A DNA stretch of 19,252 bases from an uncultured Corynebacterium sp. (GTDB lineage: Bacteria; Actinomycetota; Actinomycetes; Mycobacteriales; Mycobacteriaceae): assembly GCA_915275065.1 (NCBI GenBank), contig CAJZGD010000010.1, positions 1 through 19,252 of the forward strand, read 5' to 3'. Shown here piece by piece: positions 6,593 to 13,917 of the stretch. Under the pieces are notes generated by a model, which was not told where the DNA came from, made no database searches, and saw nothing but the letters and a program-made list of their open reading frames with translations. Within the stretch, counting starts at the first letter, position 1. Every line of letters starts with the position of its first letter. The translations under genes and the position numbers were made by a program.

Positions 6593-7390
6593 GTGGCATT
6601 CCGATTCACTCCCCACTTTATCTGGCGACTGTACTGGTCTGATGGTCTTGCACAAGCTGGTCGAATACCGCCGTACGACACCGATAGAGCCCTAATTGTT
6701 TCCGTGGCCGCAGTAGATGATCGGATTCTCACCACCCCCACCGCGGCGCTGATCGCCAAGCTAGTGAATGCCGTGTCCGAAAACCCCGTTGCCATTGTCG
6801 ACACCGATGGCGTAAACCAGCCAGTGCGAGCCGCTGTTGGCGCCCACCAGGGTGGGGATTTTTTCGGGCTCGTCAACCAATCCGCCCATAACCTGCAGCG
6901 CGAACAGGTTGCTGCTTTTATCGACTGCACTGGCAAGGTTCCCACCCTGGCCGTGAGCATGTCCCAACCGAAATCGATTAGCCCCACCGATCTGCAATCA
7001 GTGCTGCCCCGGGTACAGCACCGGTGGCCTACCGTCATCATTGACCTGCCGTTCACCACCAGTAACGAACTCATTTTTGCCGGCACCGAACTGGCAAACC
7101 ATGTGGTGCTACTTGCCGACAAGCACACCAGCGATTTCAATTGGCTATATCACGGGGATCACGCGCTTGCGCAGCGGGCCCGGGCGGGGGCGGTTACCCC
7201 CATATTGGTAGGAGCAACGAGTAAACAGGCATTGGCGGCCGGTGCCGTGGCGCTGCCCGAAGTTGACACCCACACCACCGCCCGGGAGGAGATTACCGTG
7301 AAGACTTCCCCAGAGGCACTGAGCATGTACCACCGATTCTTATCGCGACTCTACCCAGAGCGAAAAACCCGGGTCACACAATCCATCTAG
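6593..7390 (+). CDS. MinD/EspI-fold protein with degenerate P-loop
   Basis: A 265-residue protein whose core aligns by eye with the divergent EspI-like ATPase. RALIVSVAAVDDRILTTPTA (residues 32-51) sits where the ATPase has RIAVMSLKGGVGKTTTT, so the fold is kept but the nucleotide-binding Gly-Lys-Thr motif is gone. PVAIVDTDG (65-73) matches the A' strand, and PTVIIDLPFTTSNEL (146-160) matches the Walker B strand and the loop after it. ATP hydrolysis is therefore unlikely. By analogy with other ATPase/pseudo-ATPase pairs it may dimerise with or regulate the intact protein; this is inference. GTG at 6593 is chosen because AAAGGAGGG (6578-6586) lies 6 nt before it. It is transcribed divergently from the EspI operon. 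The C-terminal 60 residues carry no recognised motif. Confidence 0.7.
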   Translation: MAFRFTPHFIWRLYWSDGLAQAGRIPPYDTDRALIVSVAAVDDRILTTPTAALIAKLVNAVSENPVAIVDTDGVNQPVRAAVGAHQGGDFFGLVNQSAHNLQREQVAAFIDCTGKVPTLAVSMSQPKSISPTDLQSVLPRVQHRWPTVIIDLPFTTSNELIFAGTELANHVVLLADKHTSDFNWLYHGDHALAQRARAGAVTPILVGATSKQALAAGAVALPEVDTHTTAREEITVKTSPEALSMYHRFLSRLYPERKTRVTQSI

Positions 7391-7477
7391 CTGCACCAGC
7401 CCATTTCGCTAAGACAAGAAGGTACAATTAGGGAGAACAATAAGTTGTATTAGCTAGATAGGTCGAAGTAGGCAGAT

Positions 7478-7990
7478 ATGTGTTTCGATTCAGATGCCGA
7501 GATCATCGCCGGTACATCGCTCGGCGGAGTGAAGCTGCTGGATCATGTCACCACGTATTGGGATGCTCTCGACAATACCTACACCACTGTTCCCACAGTC
7601 ACTCCCACATACCGACTCGATGGGTATCACACGGCGGTATATACCCTGGTGAATCATGCCATTGAGCTTCATGTGCATATTCTCACCGGGCTCATCTATA
7701 AACTAGTGGCGCTCCCCGGCTATGGTGGCAAGTTCAAAAAGTCCATTAGTGTGGGCATGCCCATTTACCAAATCCACGATTTGAACATTGACATAAAATT
7801 CGACGACGTGGAATCCGGCTTTTACATTCCCGGCACCCCCGGTATTTTATTCGAACCCGACTTGGAAAACTCTTGGCCGGAGGATTCCCCAGTGCTTGGC
7901 GTTGGGTGTATCACCATCTACGATGAGGATTATATTGACCATTCCAACGAATACGGGATTGAATACGCCCTCAACCACAGGCCGCGTTGA
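7478..7990 (+). CDS. orphan ~170-aa protein, paralogue of the gene at 11029-11508
   Basis: I do not recognise the family. The 170-residue soluble protein has no signal or membrane segment and is rich in predicted beta strands. Blocks shared with the inverted paralogue at 11029-11508 are FDSDAEIIAGTSLGGVKLLD near the start, ELHVH..TGLIYKL in the middle, and ESGF..PG.PGIL.EPD followed by IT.Y.EDYI near the end. Two G-x-x-[LM]-x-x-[VI] segments (SLGGVKLLDHV, VGMPIYQIHDL) suggest an internal duplication of the kind seen in some small immunity-type families, which is only a hint. The start is the ATG at 7478, with only a weak AGTAGG before it. A TACAAT at 7423-7428 could be a -10 box, without a clear -35. 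The 3' end is 17 bp from the convergent response-regulator gene. Confidence 0.7.
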   Translation: MCFDSDAEIIAGTSLGGVKLLDHVTTYWDALDNTYTTVPTVTPTYRLDGYHTAVYTLVNHAIELHVHILTGLIYKLVALPGYGGKFKKSISVGMPIYQIHDLNIDIKFDDVESGFYIPGTPGILFEPDLENSWPEDSPVLGVGCITIYDEDYIDHSNEYGIEYALNHRPR

Positions 7991-8007
7991 ACAGCACCCG
8001 CCCGGGT

Positions 8008-8658
8008 TTAAAGCCCCACTTTCCGGGCGATGATTGCGAGCGCCACCCGATCCCGGGCATGCACCTTAGCCAACAGGTTACTCACGTGGGTTTTTACCGT
8101 GGTTGCAGAGATCATAAGTTCCGCGGCGATTTCCGCGTTTGTTTTGCCCTCCCCGACGGCATGCAGCACCTCCATTTCCCTGGGGGTGAGCAGCGATAAT
8201 CCCTGCTGAACGTGGCTGGGCAGGGTGTCTGCGGCGACTGTGAGCGCGCCGGGAAGGATGTGGCCTACGACATCGGCGGCGAGCACAGTTTGGCCAGCAG
8301 CGACGGTTCGCACGGAGTCGATGAGGGTTTCCGGGTCGGCGTCTTTGAGGAGGAACCCGTTCGCCCCGGCAGTGAGGGACGCTTTCACGGTGTCGGGCAC
8401 ATTGAAGGTGGTGAGCATGACTATTTTGGGCGGGTTGGGTCTGGCTCGGATTTTCTTCAGGGCGGCCACACCATCGAGTTTTGGCATGCGCACATCCATG
8501 AGCACGAGGTCGACGGGGGTGTGGGCCACGGTGTTGACTGCGGCTTGGCCGTCGTGAACGGTGGCAACAACCTCCAGGTCGGGTTGGGACCCTAGGATCG
8601 TCGATAAGGCGCGACTGAGGAGAACTTGATCGTCTGCAATGAGGATTTTAACGGTCAT
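8008..8658 (-). CDS. NarL/LuxR-family response regulator
   Basis: A 216-residue regulator of normal length. The receiver domain (residues 3-120) has the acidic pair in IADDQ (Asp9/Asp10), the phospho-acceptor Asp55 in LVLMDVRMP, Thr83/Thr84 in MLTTF, and Lys105 in LLKDA. The output domain (about 155-213) is a LuxR helix-turn-helix: LTPREMEVL, NAEIAAELMISATTVKTHVS. Phosphorylation by the neighbouring kinase is expected to drive dimerisation and DNA binding. Its ATG overlaps the kinase stop codon (ATGA, 8655-8658). It is the last of five co-directional genes. Target promoters are unknown, but autoregulation of the DUF418 operon is the simplest guess. Confidence 0.93.
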   Translation of the reverse strand: MTVKILIADDQVLLSRALSTILGSQPDLEVVATVHDGQAAVNTVAHTPVDLVLMDVRMPKLDGVAALKKIRARPNPPKIVMLTTFNVPDTVKASLTAGANGFLLKDADPETLIDSVRTVAAGQTVLAADVVGHILPGALTVAADTLPSHVQQGLSLLTPREMEVLHAVGEGKTNAEIAAELMISATTVKTHVSNLLAKVHARDRVALAIIARKVGL

Positions 8659-9743
8659 GGTGTTTCCCGGGGGAGTTGCGCGATTGTTGTGGCGGTGTGC
8701 CCGTCGAAGGCGAACTCGAATGTGCCGCCGACCGCCTGCGCCCGCTCGTCGAGGCTGGGCAGTCCCACGCCGCTGCCGCTGCTATCCGGTTTTTGGGGTC
8801 CATGGGAAACCACAGTAATCGTCACGCACTCTCCCACCGCAATGTTCACGGTTACCTGCGGGTTTTCTTGATGCTTGACGACGTTCACCAGGGTTTCGGT
8901 CACGATCCGGTGGATGGCCAGCCGCAGTCGGATCGGCAGGTCCGTGAGCGGGTCGGTTTGGGCGGTGATGTCCAGGCCAGTGTCGTGGAATCGGCGGATC
9001 ACATCGCTCATGTCCATGGTGTCGGGGATGTCGTCGCTGCGGAGCGCCGCCACGATGGCCCGCACCTCGGTGATGCCGGCCCCGGATATTTCTTGGATGC
9101 TGCGTAATATGTCCGGCGCCTGTTCCGGGGCGTACAGGCCGGCGGATGCCTGCATGCGAATCAGGGTGAGGGTGTGCGCCAGGGCGTCGTGGACTTCCGC
9201 GGCGATGCGGTTGCGTTCCAGCAGCCGGGCCTCGCGCACCGCCTCACGTTCCCGGGTGATTTCTGTGGTGCGGTTCGACCTGCCCCACAGGAATATTGCG
9301 CCGACGATTGCCCAGTGCGCCACCATTGTGACCGCGAGATCAATGCCGTGGATTCGGATGAGGCCGTAGCCGAAATCGTACTGGTGGACCCGCCACATCA
9401 AGGGCGAGATGAATGATGCCGCCGCGAGGAAGAGGGCGAGCCCTTGGGACCATCGTGGTTCCAGGCGTTTGTCCCGCGCCCACTGGTAGAGGATCATGGG
9501 TGCGAGCAGGAATGCTGGGGAGATCCCCATGTTATTCGGGAGTCGCCACAGGAAGAGGATCTGCATGATTCCCAGGCAGCCGATCATGATGATGCCCATG
9601 GTCAGGGAGTGTTTCTGCCACAACCAGCCGGCCACGGCCATGATGATGATCAACCCCCATTCCACACCGAACAGGAGCGACGGGCTGGTGACCAGCATGA
9701 GGGTGGACATGATGGCTATGAGCAGTGTTGCGCCACGAATCAT
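8655..9743 (-). CDS. sensor histidine kinase (NarL/HisKA_3 type)
   Basis: A 362-residue membrane kinase. About six hydrophobic segments fill residues 5-155, with short loops and no large extracellular sensor domain, so the signal is probably sensed within or at the membrane. A coiled linker (160-178) leads to the HisKA_3 dimerisation helix ERNRIAAEVHDALAHTLT with phospho-acceptor His185. The ATPase domain follows: RIVTETLVNVVKH (N-box, 279-291) and GSGVGLPSLDERAQAVGG (G-box, 323-340). The gene overlaps both neighbours by 4 nt (ATGA at 9740-9743 and 8655-8658), so DUF418a, kinase and regulator are translationally coupled. That coupling suggests the membrane protein is part of, or controlled by, the sensory system. 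Confidence 0.92.
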   Translation of the reverse strand: MIRGATLLIAIMSTLMLVTSPSLLFGVEWGLIIIMAVAGWLWQKHSLTMGIIMIGCLGIMQILFLWRLPNNMGISPAFLLAPMILYQWARDKRLEPRWSQGLALFLAAASFISPLMWRVHQYDFGYGLIRIHGIDLAVTMVAHWAIVGAIFLWGRSNRTTEITREREAVREARLLERNRIAAEVHDALAHTLTLIRMQASAGLYAPEQAPDILRSIQEISGAGITEVRAIVAALRSDDIPDTMDMSDVIRRFHDTGLDITAQTDPLTDLPIRLRLAIHRIVTETLVNVVKHQENPQVTVNIAVGECVTITVVSHGPQKPDSSGSGVGLPSLDERAQAVGGTFEFAFDGHTATTIAQLPRETP

Positions 9744-10966
9744 GATTGTGATGATGCCGCACCGGTGAGGAACCCGCTACCTTCCGTGGGAGGATTCTGC
9801 TCCGCCGCGGGGAGGATCGCCGCCCGGGATGCTTTGCGGTACCCGATGCACCGATGCAGAGTTTCCAGGGGGCCGCGCTTGCTCACGGTGCAAGACCATG
9901 TGTAGGCGAAGAGCAAGGTGAGCAGCCACACGCCGGCCCCGATAGACATTGCGGCCGCCGCGCCGCTGCCGGAGCCCAGGCCGAGGAAACCCCACGGCAC
10001 CACCAGGGCAATGAACAGCACAGATTGCAGCACATATCCGGTCATGGACATGCACCCTAAGGCCACAAGCATGCGCACCGGCAGGGTGTGGTCCCAACCC
10101 CGGCGCTGTAACCATTGTGCGATATAGAATACCCAGGCGATCATGCCCGGGCCCACGAGTTGGCCGACCAGTTGGTTGAGGGTAAACCAGGCGGGTTCGC
10201 CGCCGATCACGCCAGTGCTGGCCAGCCCGAGGGGAATGCCCAGGCCAAGGCTGACCACCACTGCCAGCCCCGCGCACCAGCGCATGAGCCGCCGGTACGG
10301 TTCGGGGTTTTCCAGAATGCCGCGGCGGCCGGCGATGAATCCGACCAGGACCATGGGCAGGACGGTGATGATATCGAGGAGATACATAATGGGGGTCACC
10401 TGCACCAAGAAGGTGCCGGGGACCAGCTGGTCCACGAGGTAGCCATGCCCGTACGGGTTAGCCCGGTCTTCTCCCGTGGGCGACAAGATGGCGTGAATGG
10501 AAAATGCGGTGCTGGCGAGGTAGAGCATGCACGTTACGATGATGAGGGTTTTGTCTTTGTATTTGGCCAGCGGCACGATCGTGAGCGCCATGAGCGCGTA
10601 GGTGAGCATGATGTCGCCGTAGAACAGGAACGCCATGTGGAGTATGCCGATGAGCGCCAATGTGGCGTACCTACGGGTGAGGACTCGCTTGTACCGGCTG
10701 CCGTTGCGTTGTTCCCGCACCAAGATCATGCCGATGCCGTAGCCCAGGAGGGTGGCGAACATGGGCAGGCCACGGACGTGGACGAAAATGGCGCCGATCA
10801 TGATGGCGATTTTGTCCCACAGTGAATCATGAGCAATGATTCCAATGTGACCTGGCATGGGATGGTTGATGTTTGTTGTCCACACGGTCACCGCGTTGGC
10901 GACCGCGATCCCCAGCAGCGCCGAGCCGCGCGCCAGGTCTGGGGTGAGAATTCGGTTATTGGTCAT
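9740..10966 (-). CDS. DUF418 (YeiB-like) membrane protein, copy A
   Basis: A 408-residue polytopic membrane protein of the DUF418/YeiB group. Family signatures are the N-terminal RILTPDLARGSALLGIAVAN (residues 5-24), RRYATLALIGILHMAFLF..GDIM..YA (98-124) and the C-terminal MSMTGYVLQSVL. About nine or ten membrane segments are visible. The usual G-R-M-S motif reads GCMS here (Cys replaces Arg), whereas copy B keeps GRMS. A hydrophilic tail of about 40 residues is absent from copy B. Family function is poorly known; members are often next to transporters or regulators. ATG at 10966 is supported by alignment with copy B (both begin MTN-x-RILTPD), although GAAGGG is very close to the ATG. The stop overlaps the kinase start. 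Confidence 0.85.
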   Translation of the reverse strand: MTNNRILTPDLARGSALLGIAVANAVTVWTTNINHPMPGHIGIIAHDSLWDKIAIMIGAIFVHVRGLPMFATLLGYGIGMILVREQRNGSRYKRVLTRRYATLALIGILHMAFLFYGDIMLTYALMALTIVPLAKYKDKTLIIVTCMLYLASTAFSIHAILSPTGEDRANPYGHGYLVDQLVPGTFLVQVTPIMYLLDIITVLPMVLVGFIAGRRGILENPEPYRRLMRWCAGLAVVVSLGLGIPLGLASTGVIGGEPAWFTLNQLVGQLVGPGMIAWVFYIAQWLQRRGWDHTLPVRMLVALGCMSMTGYVLQSVLFIALVVPWGFLGLGSGSGAAAAMSIGAGVWLLTLLFAYTWSCTVSKRGPLETLHRCIGYRKASRAAILPAAEQNPPTEGSGFLTGAASSQS

Positions 10967-11011
10967 GCCCTTCAGTGTTGGGCATACAGCTTGACGACGG
11001 CACCACCTTGG

Positions 11012-11029
11012 GGAGGATGTTTCTCCTCC
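11012..11029 (-). other. intercistronic hairpin
   Basis: GGAGGA (11012-11017) pairs perfectly with TCCTCC (11024-11029) around a 6-nt loop, directly at the stop codon of the 159-aa gene and before DUF418a. There is no U-tract on the minus-strand side, so it is more likely an mRNA processing or partial attenuation element than a full terminator. The 62-bp gap is the only non-overlapping junction in the five-gene run. Confidence 0.35.
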
Positions 11030-11508
11030 TAGCGACGGGTGAGGCTGGGTGCCTTTTCGATATAGTCCTCGTTAAAAACGGTGATGCGATCAACGTTGAG
11101 GTGTGGGAACGCCGAGGGCCACGGGTGGGGGATGTCGGGTTCGAGAAGGATCCCCGGATGATTGGGAAACCGGAAACCGGATTCGGTGTCGTCGTATTCT
11201 AGCTCCATATCTACCTCCCGAATGGGGGTACCTATGCCGACGGCGTCGTGAAATTTACCGCGGTAATCGGGCAAGGTGGAAAGCTTATATATGAGACCAG
11301 TAGGGGCGTGAACGTGAAGTTCTACCGCGAAGTCGTCAAGCCGGTAGGTGATGGTGTGGTAGTTGTCCATGTGATAGGGCAGGTTATCACCATAGCGATG
11401 AAAAAAATGTTCGTTGATGTACTCCCAGTGGATAGCAATGGGGTCGAGGAGCGTTATTCCTCCCAGTGACACACCAGCGATGATGTCAGCATTCGAATCA
11501 AAGCTCAT
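11029..11508 (-). CDS. orphan 159-aa protein between two DUF418 genes
   Basis: Family not recognised. The 159-residue soluble protein is a clear paralogue of the plus-strand protein at 7478-7990: FDSNADIIAGVSLGGITLLD at the start, ELHVHAPTGLIYKLSTLP in the middle, ESGFRFPNHPGILLEPD and ITVFNEDYIE near the end. It has no signal peptide or membrane segment. Its ATG overlaps the stop of DUF418b (ATGA, 11505-11508) and is preceded by GGGAGG, so it is co-translated with the membrane protein. A perfect TATAAT at 11517-11522 lies inside the end of DUF418b but without a matching -35, and it may be chance (it encodes Tyr-Asn). Position suggests a cytosolic partner of a DUF418 protein, or an immunity-like protein; neither is proven. 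Confidence 0.75.
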   Translation of the reverse strand: MSFDSNADIIAGVSLGGITLLDPIAIHWEYINEHFFHRYGDNLPYHMDNYHTITYRLDDFAVELHVHAPTGLIYKLSTLPDYRGKFHDAVGIGTPIREVDMELEYDDTESGFRFPNHPGILLEPDIPHPWPSAFPHLNVDRITVFNEDYIEKAPSLTRR

Positions 11509-12668
11509 GACCTCCCATTATACCGTCGTAAAGCGGTCGTTGGGTGGGTATAGCCTAAGCGTCGATGTATGGTTTCGAGGGGGCCTCGTCGACCCGTCAG
11601 CGACCAGGCGTAAACGATAATGAGGGTCAGAAACCACACCGCAACCCCCATCAGCATTGCGACTGCGGCACCGCTACCGGACCCCAAACCCAGCCCCCAC
11701 GGCAGTACCAGTGCGGTAAACAGCACGGATTGCAGAACGTAGCCGGTCATGGACATGCGGCCCAGCGCAACCAACATGCGCACCGGCAATACGTATTGCT
11801 TATGGTGCTGCTGTAACCACCGCGACAGGTAGAACAGTAACACCACCAAACCTGGACCGGTCACAAGTCCAGCAACCCGATTGATTGCAGACCAGACAAG
11901 TTCACCCCCGATGACCCCCATGCTGGCCAACCCCAGGGGGATGCCAACGATGAAGCATACGGCCACGGCGATGATTGCCCACCAGCGCATGATCCGCAGG
12001 TACGGTTCGGGGGTTTCCAGCATGCCGCGGCGGCCGGCGACGAAACCCACCAGGATGGCGGGCATGATTGTGGTGGCGGACGATACATATTGGACGGGGA
12101 ACGTCATGAGGAAGGTTTCGCCCATGGCTAATTGGTCTTCGACATAGCCCAGGCCGTAGGCACTCGTGCCGGTCCACCCCAGCAGGGTGAGGGCCGCCGT
12201 GACCCCACCGCCGGCAACCCACAGCACACCAGCCACGGTGAGGAGGAGCCGATCGCTGCGGTTGGCGATCATGGTGACGTGCAGGGCGAGAATGCCATAC
12301 ATGAACATGATGTCACCGAAGAATAGAAACACGAGGTGGATCAGCCCCATGGCGGCCAGTGCCGCGTAGCGCCGGGCCAGGATCCGCTTGTAGGGGTTCT
12401 TTCTGTGGTATTCCCGCACCAGGATCATGCCCATGCCGTAGCCCAGGAGGGTGGCGAACATGGGCAGGCCCCGAACGTGGATGAACATGGCGCCGACCAT
12501 GATGGCGATTTTGTCCCAGAGGGAATCGTTCATCACTATGCCAATGTGGGTGCCCACCATGGGGTTGTCAATGTTAGTTGCCCACACGGTCACGGAGTTG
12601 GCGACCGCAATGGCCAGCAGCATGATGCCCCGCGCCATATCCGGCGTCAGGATTCGATGATTCGTCAT
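11505..12668 (-). CDS. DUF418 (YeiB-like) membrane protein, copy B
   Basis: A 387-residue polytopic membrane protein closely related to copy A along its whole length: RILTPDMARGIMLLAIAVAN at the start, RRYAALAAMGLIHLVFLFFGDIM in the centre, LVALGRMSMTGYVLQSVL near the end. It keeps the Arg of the GRMS motif that copy A has lost. The start is set at 12668 by alignment with copy A; an ATG 12 codons upstream would add MRRRQACGKTVG with no ribosome binding site. Both copies share CGTCGTCAAGC shortly upstream of the start, a trace of duplication that extends beyond the coding region. It is the first of the five minus-strand genes and lies 51 bp after DUF1877, so transcription could also enter from there. 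Confidence 0.82.
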   Translation of the reverse strand: MTNHRILTPDMARGIMLLAIAVANSVTVWATNIDNPMVGTHIGIVMNDSLWDKIAIMVGAMFIHVRGLPMFATLLGYGMGMILVREYHRKNPYKRILARRYAALAAMGLIHLVFLFFGDIMFMYGILALHVTMIANRSDRLLLTVAGVLWVAGGGVTAALTLLGWTGTSAYGLGYVEDQLAMGETFLMTFPVQYVSSATTIMPAILVGFVAGRRGMLETPEPYLRIMRWWAIIAVAVCFIVGIPLGLASMGVIGGELVWSAINRVAGLVTGPGLVVLLFYLSRWLQQHHKQYVLPVRMLVALGRMSMTGYVLQSVLFTALVLPWGLGLGSGSGAAVAMLMGVAVWFLTLIIVYAWSLTGRRGPLETIHRRLGYTHPTTALRRYNGRS

Positions 12669-12719
12669 CCCTACAGTTTTACCGCACGCTTGACGACGCC
12701 TCACGCCGGCAGAAAATCC

Positions 12720-13130
12720 CTAGTTGACGACAATGATAATGGCGTCACCCCGGTCAGCGGCAGCCTGGTAGAACCGGGTGAGCTCCGCCACCGCGTCAGC
12801 CACGTATTCGGGTGGGGTGTCAGAATCGAGCTCGTTAGCTGCGGCGGCCAGCTGGGCCCCGTCCGCGGCGGCCAATGCCGCGGCCTGCTCCCCCACCAGG
12901 GCCGGCGGGTTGGCGGTGACTTCTTCATCCCATTCTTGGGTTCCGGCTATCGCGCCCATTATTGGGGATTCCCCCACCACCATGCTGAGCGGACCCCACG
13001 CCTTGTCGATATCAGTGGTGGGGTATTCCGCTGATTCCAGCAGCTCATGCACGGCATCAACCTGGTCATCGTCCGCGGCTAACCGGTCGAATTCGGTGGC
13101 GGGGACGGCAAGATAATTGAGCACAAACAT
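12720..13130 (-). CDS. DUF1877 (YfbM-like) protein
   Basis: A 136-residue protein with the YfbM/DUF1877 core: MFVLNYLAVPATEFDRLAAD at the start and TDIDKAWGPLSMVVGESPIM (residues 39-58), matching the family D-I-D-K-A-W-x-x-L motif and the following G-E loop, then a helical region with AALVGEQAAALAAA-like alanine-rich sequence. Members are around 150 residues and often sit among toxin/immunity genes, but their activity is not established. The start is the ATG at 13130, with no strong ribosome binding site (AAAGG is 11 nt away). A good promoter candidate lies at 13167-13195. The gene stands between the RHS immunity cluster and the DUF418 operon. Confidence 0.7.
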   Translation of the reverse strand: MFVLNYLAVPATEFDRLAADDDQVDAVHELLESAEYPTTDIDKAWGPLSMVVGESPIMGAIAGTQEWDEEVTANPPALVGEQAAALAAADGAQLAAAANELDSDTPPEYVADAVAELTRFYQAAADRGDAIIIVVN

Positions 13131-13166
13131 TGGAGTTTCAGCCTTTCCGGTTGCTATTGGTTGGTT

Positions 13167-13195
13167 ACAATATGAGGCCCTAGTTTACCGCCCAA
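13167..13195 (-). promoter_or_regulatory. promoter upstream of DUF1877 gene
   Basis: On the minus strand TTGGGC (13190-13195) and TATTGT (13167-13172) are separated by exactly 17 bp. A start near 13160 would give a leader of about 30 nt to the ATG at 13130. The rest of the 202-bp gap to the next gene holds only a short hairpin CCACC..GGTGG near 13257-13271. Confidence 0.4.
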
Positions 13196-13332
13196 TGGTG
13201 GGGCGCAGGCCGGAAAGACTGGCAACAAGGCTTATTTTATGCTCACTTCAGTGAACCACCGGACTTTGGTGGGTGATCCTCATTGGCGCTTTAAGGTTCA
13301 GCGTAGCTACCTGGGACCTGGCCAGTGGGAGT

Positions 13333-13818
13333 TTATTCTTCTGCCTTATACAGGTGGTATACGTTGGGGTCTAAATCTTCTATCTTGCCGGAGAAAATGG
13401 TCTTTAACTCGTCAACTATGGGATCTTTACCCCACCAGCAGATCGTGCTAGGCACATCCTCATACACATAAAAACACACCCGCTCATCAACCCACCAGAC
13501 TCCAGTATCCTCCATGATGGGAACAGAACCGATCTTTGCTAGTTCACCAGCAAACTCCTGAGCCGACATATCACCCAACGCGATACCCTCAAACGTATCC
13601 CCATCAAAAAACATGCGCACCTCAACACAAGAAATATCATGCGTCACTGGGTTCTGGTCAACACCCATGAGATAACGCTTACCGCCTAGCTCAAGCGCAC
13701 CCCTCACAGACTCGAAACCGAAATCATGATCCTCACGCACATCATCCAAACGCTGCTTCACATCCGAAAATGAATCAGTCACCGAAAACCCAGGAATCCC
13801 AGTTTTAGTAAAATCCAT
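13333..13818 (-). CDS. orphan ~161-aa protein in the RHS immunity cluster
   Basis: Family not recognised. The acidic, soluble, mixed alpha/beta protein has no signal or membrane segment. Visible blocks are TKTGIPGFSVTDSFSDVKQR near the start, CVEVRMFFDGDTFEGIALGD in the middle, and VWWVDERVCFYVYEDV near the end. The G-I-x-x-G-D-M-S segment is reminiscent of the G-[ILV]-x-x-G-M pattern in the paralogous pair at 7478 and 11029, but no clear overall alignment was found. ATG at 13818 is preferred because GAGG lies 9 nt before it; an alternative ATG five codons upstream has no ribosome binding site. Position two genes after an RHS toxin suggests an immunity protein or an antidote kept from an earlier toxin tip. 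Confidence 0.65.
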   Translation of the reverse strand: MDFTKTGIPGFSVTDSFSDVKQRLDDVREDHDFGFESVRGALELGGKRYLMGVDQNPVTHDISCVEVRMFFDGDTFEGIALGDMSAQEFAGELAKIGSVPIMEDTGVWWVDERVCFYVYEDVPSTICWWGKDPIVDELKTIFSGKIEDLDPNVYHLYKAEE

Positions 13819-13886
13819 AATCACAATCCTCATTTACCAGGAATAGACCAAGTTTTCGCTAGAAACCTGCAACGTAATAAGTACCG

Positions 13887-13917
13887 GCATCGATAAGCGA
13901 TTTACCGATGCTTATCA
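13887..13917. other. alternative hairpins after the RHS immunity gene
   Basis: GCATCG/CGATGC and GATAAGC/GCTTATC overlap within about 31 bp, so two mutually exclusive stems can form around the stop codon at 13902. There is no U-run. Termination or mRNA stabilisation is possible but unproven. Confidence 0.25.

Noticed and set aside
7999..8029. CGCCCGG/CCGGGCG inverted repeat between the orphan gene and the response regulator
   Set aside because: It has a 7-bp stem but a 17-nt loop, no T-run on either strand, and half lies in coding sequence. It is too weak to call a bidirectional terminator.
10115..10825. Plus-strand open frame opposite DUF418a, with a similar one opposite DUF418b at 12336-13034
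   Set aside because: Both copies of the duplicated gene give similar antisense frames. The composition is His/Gly/Asp-biased without domains.
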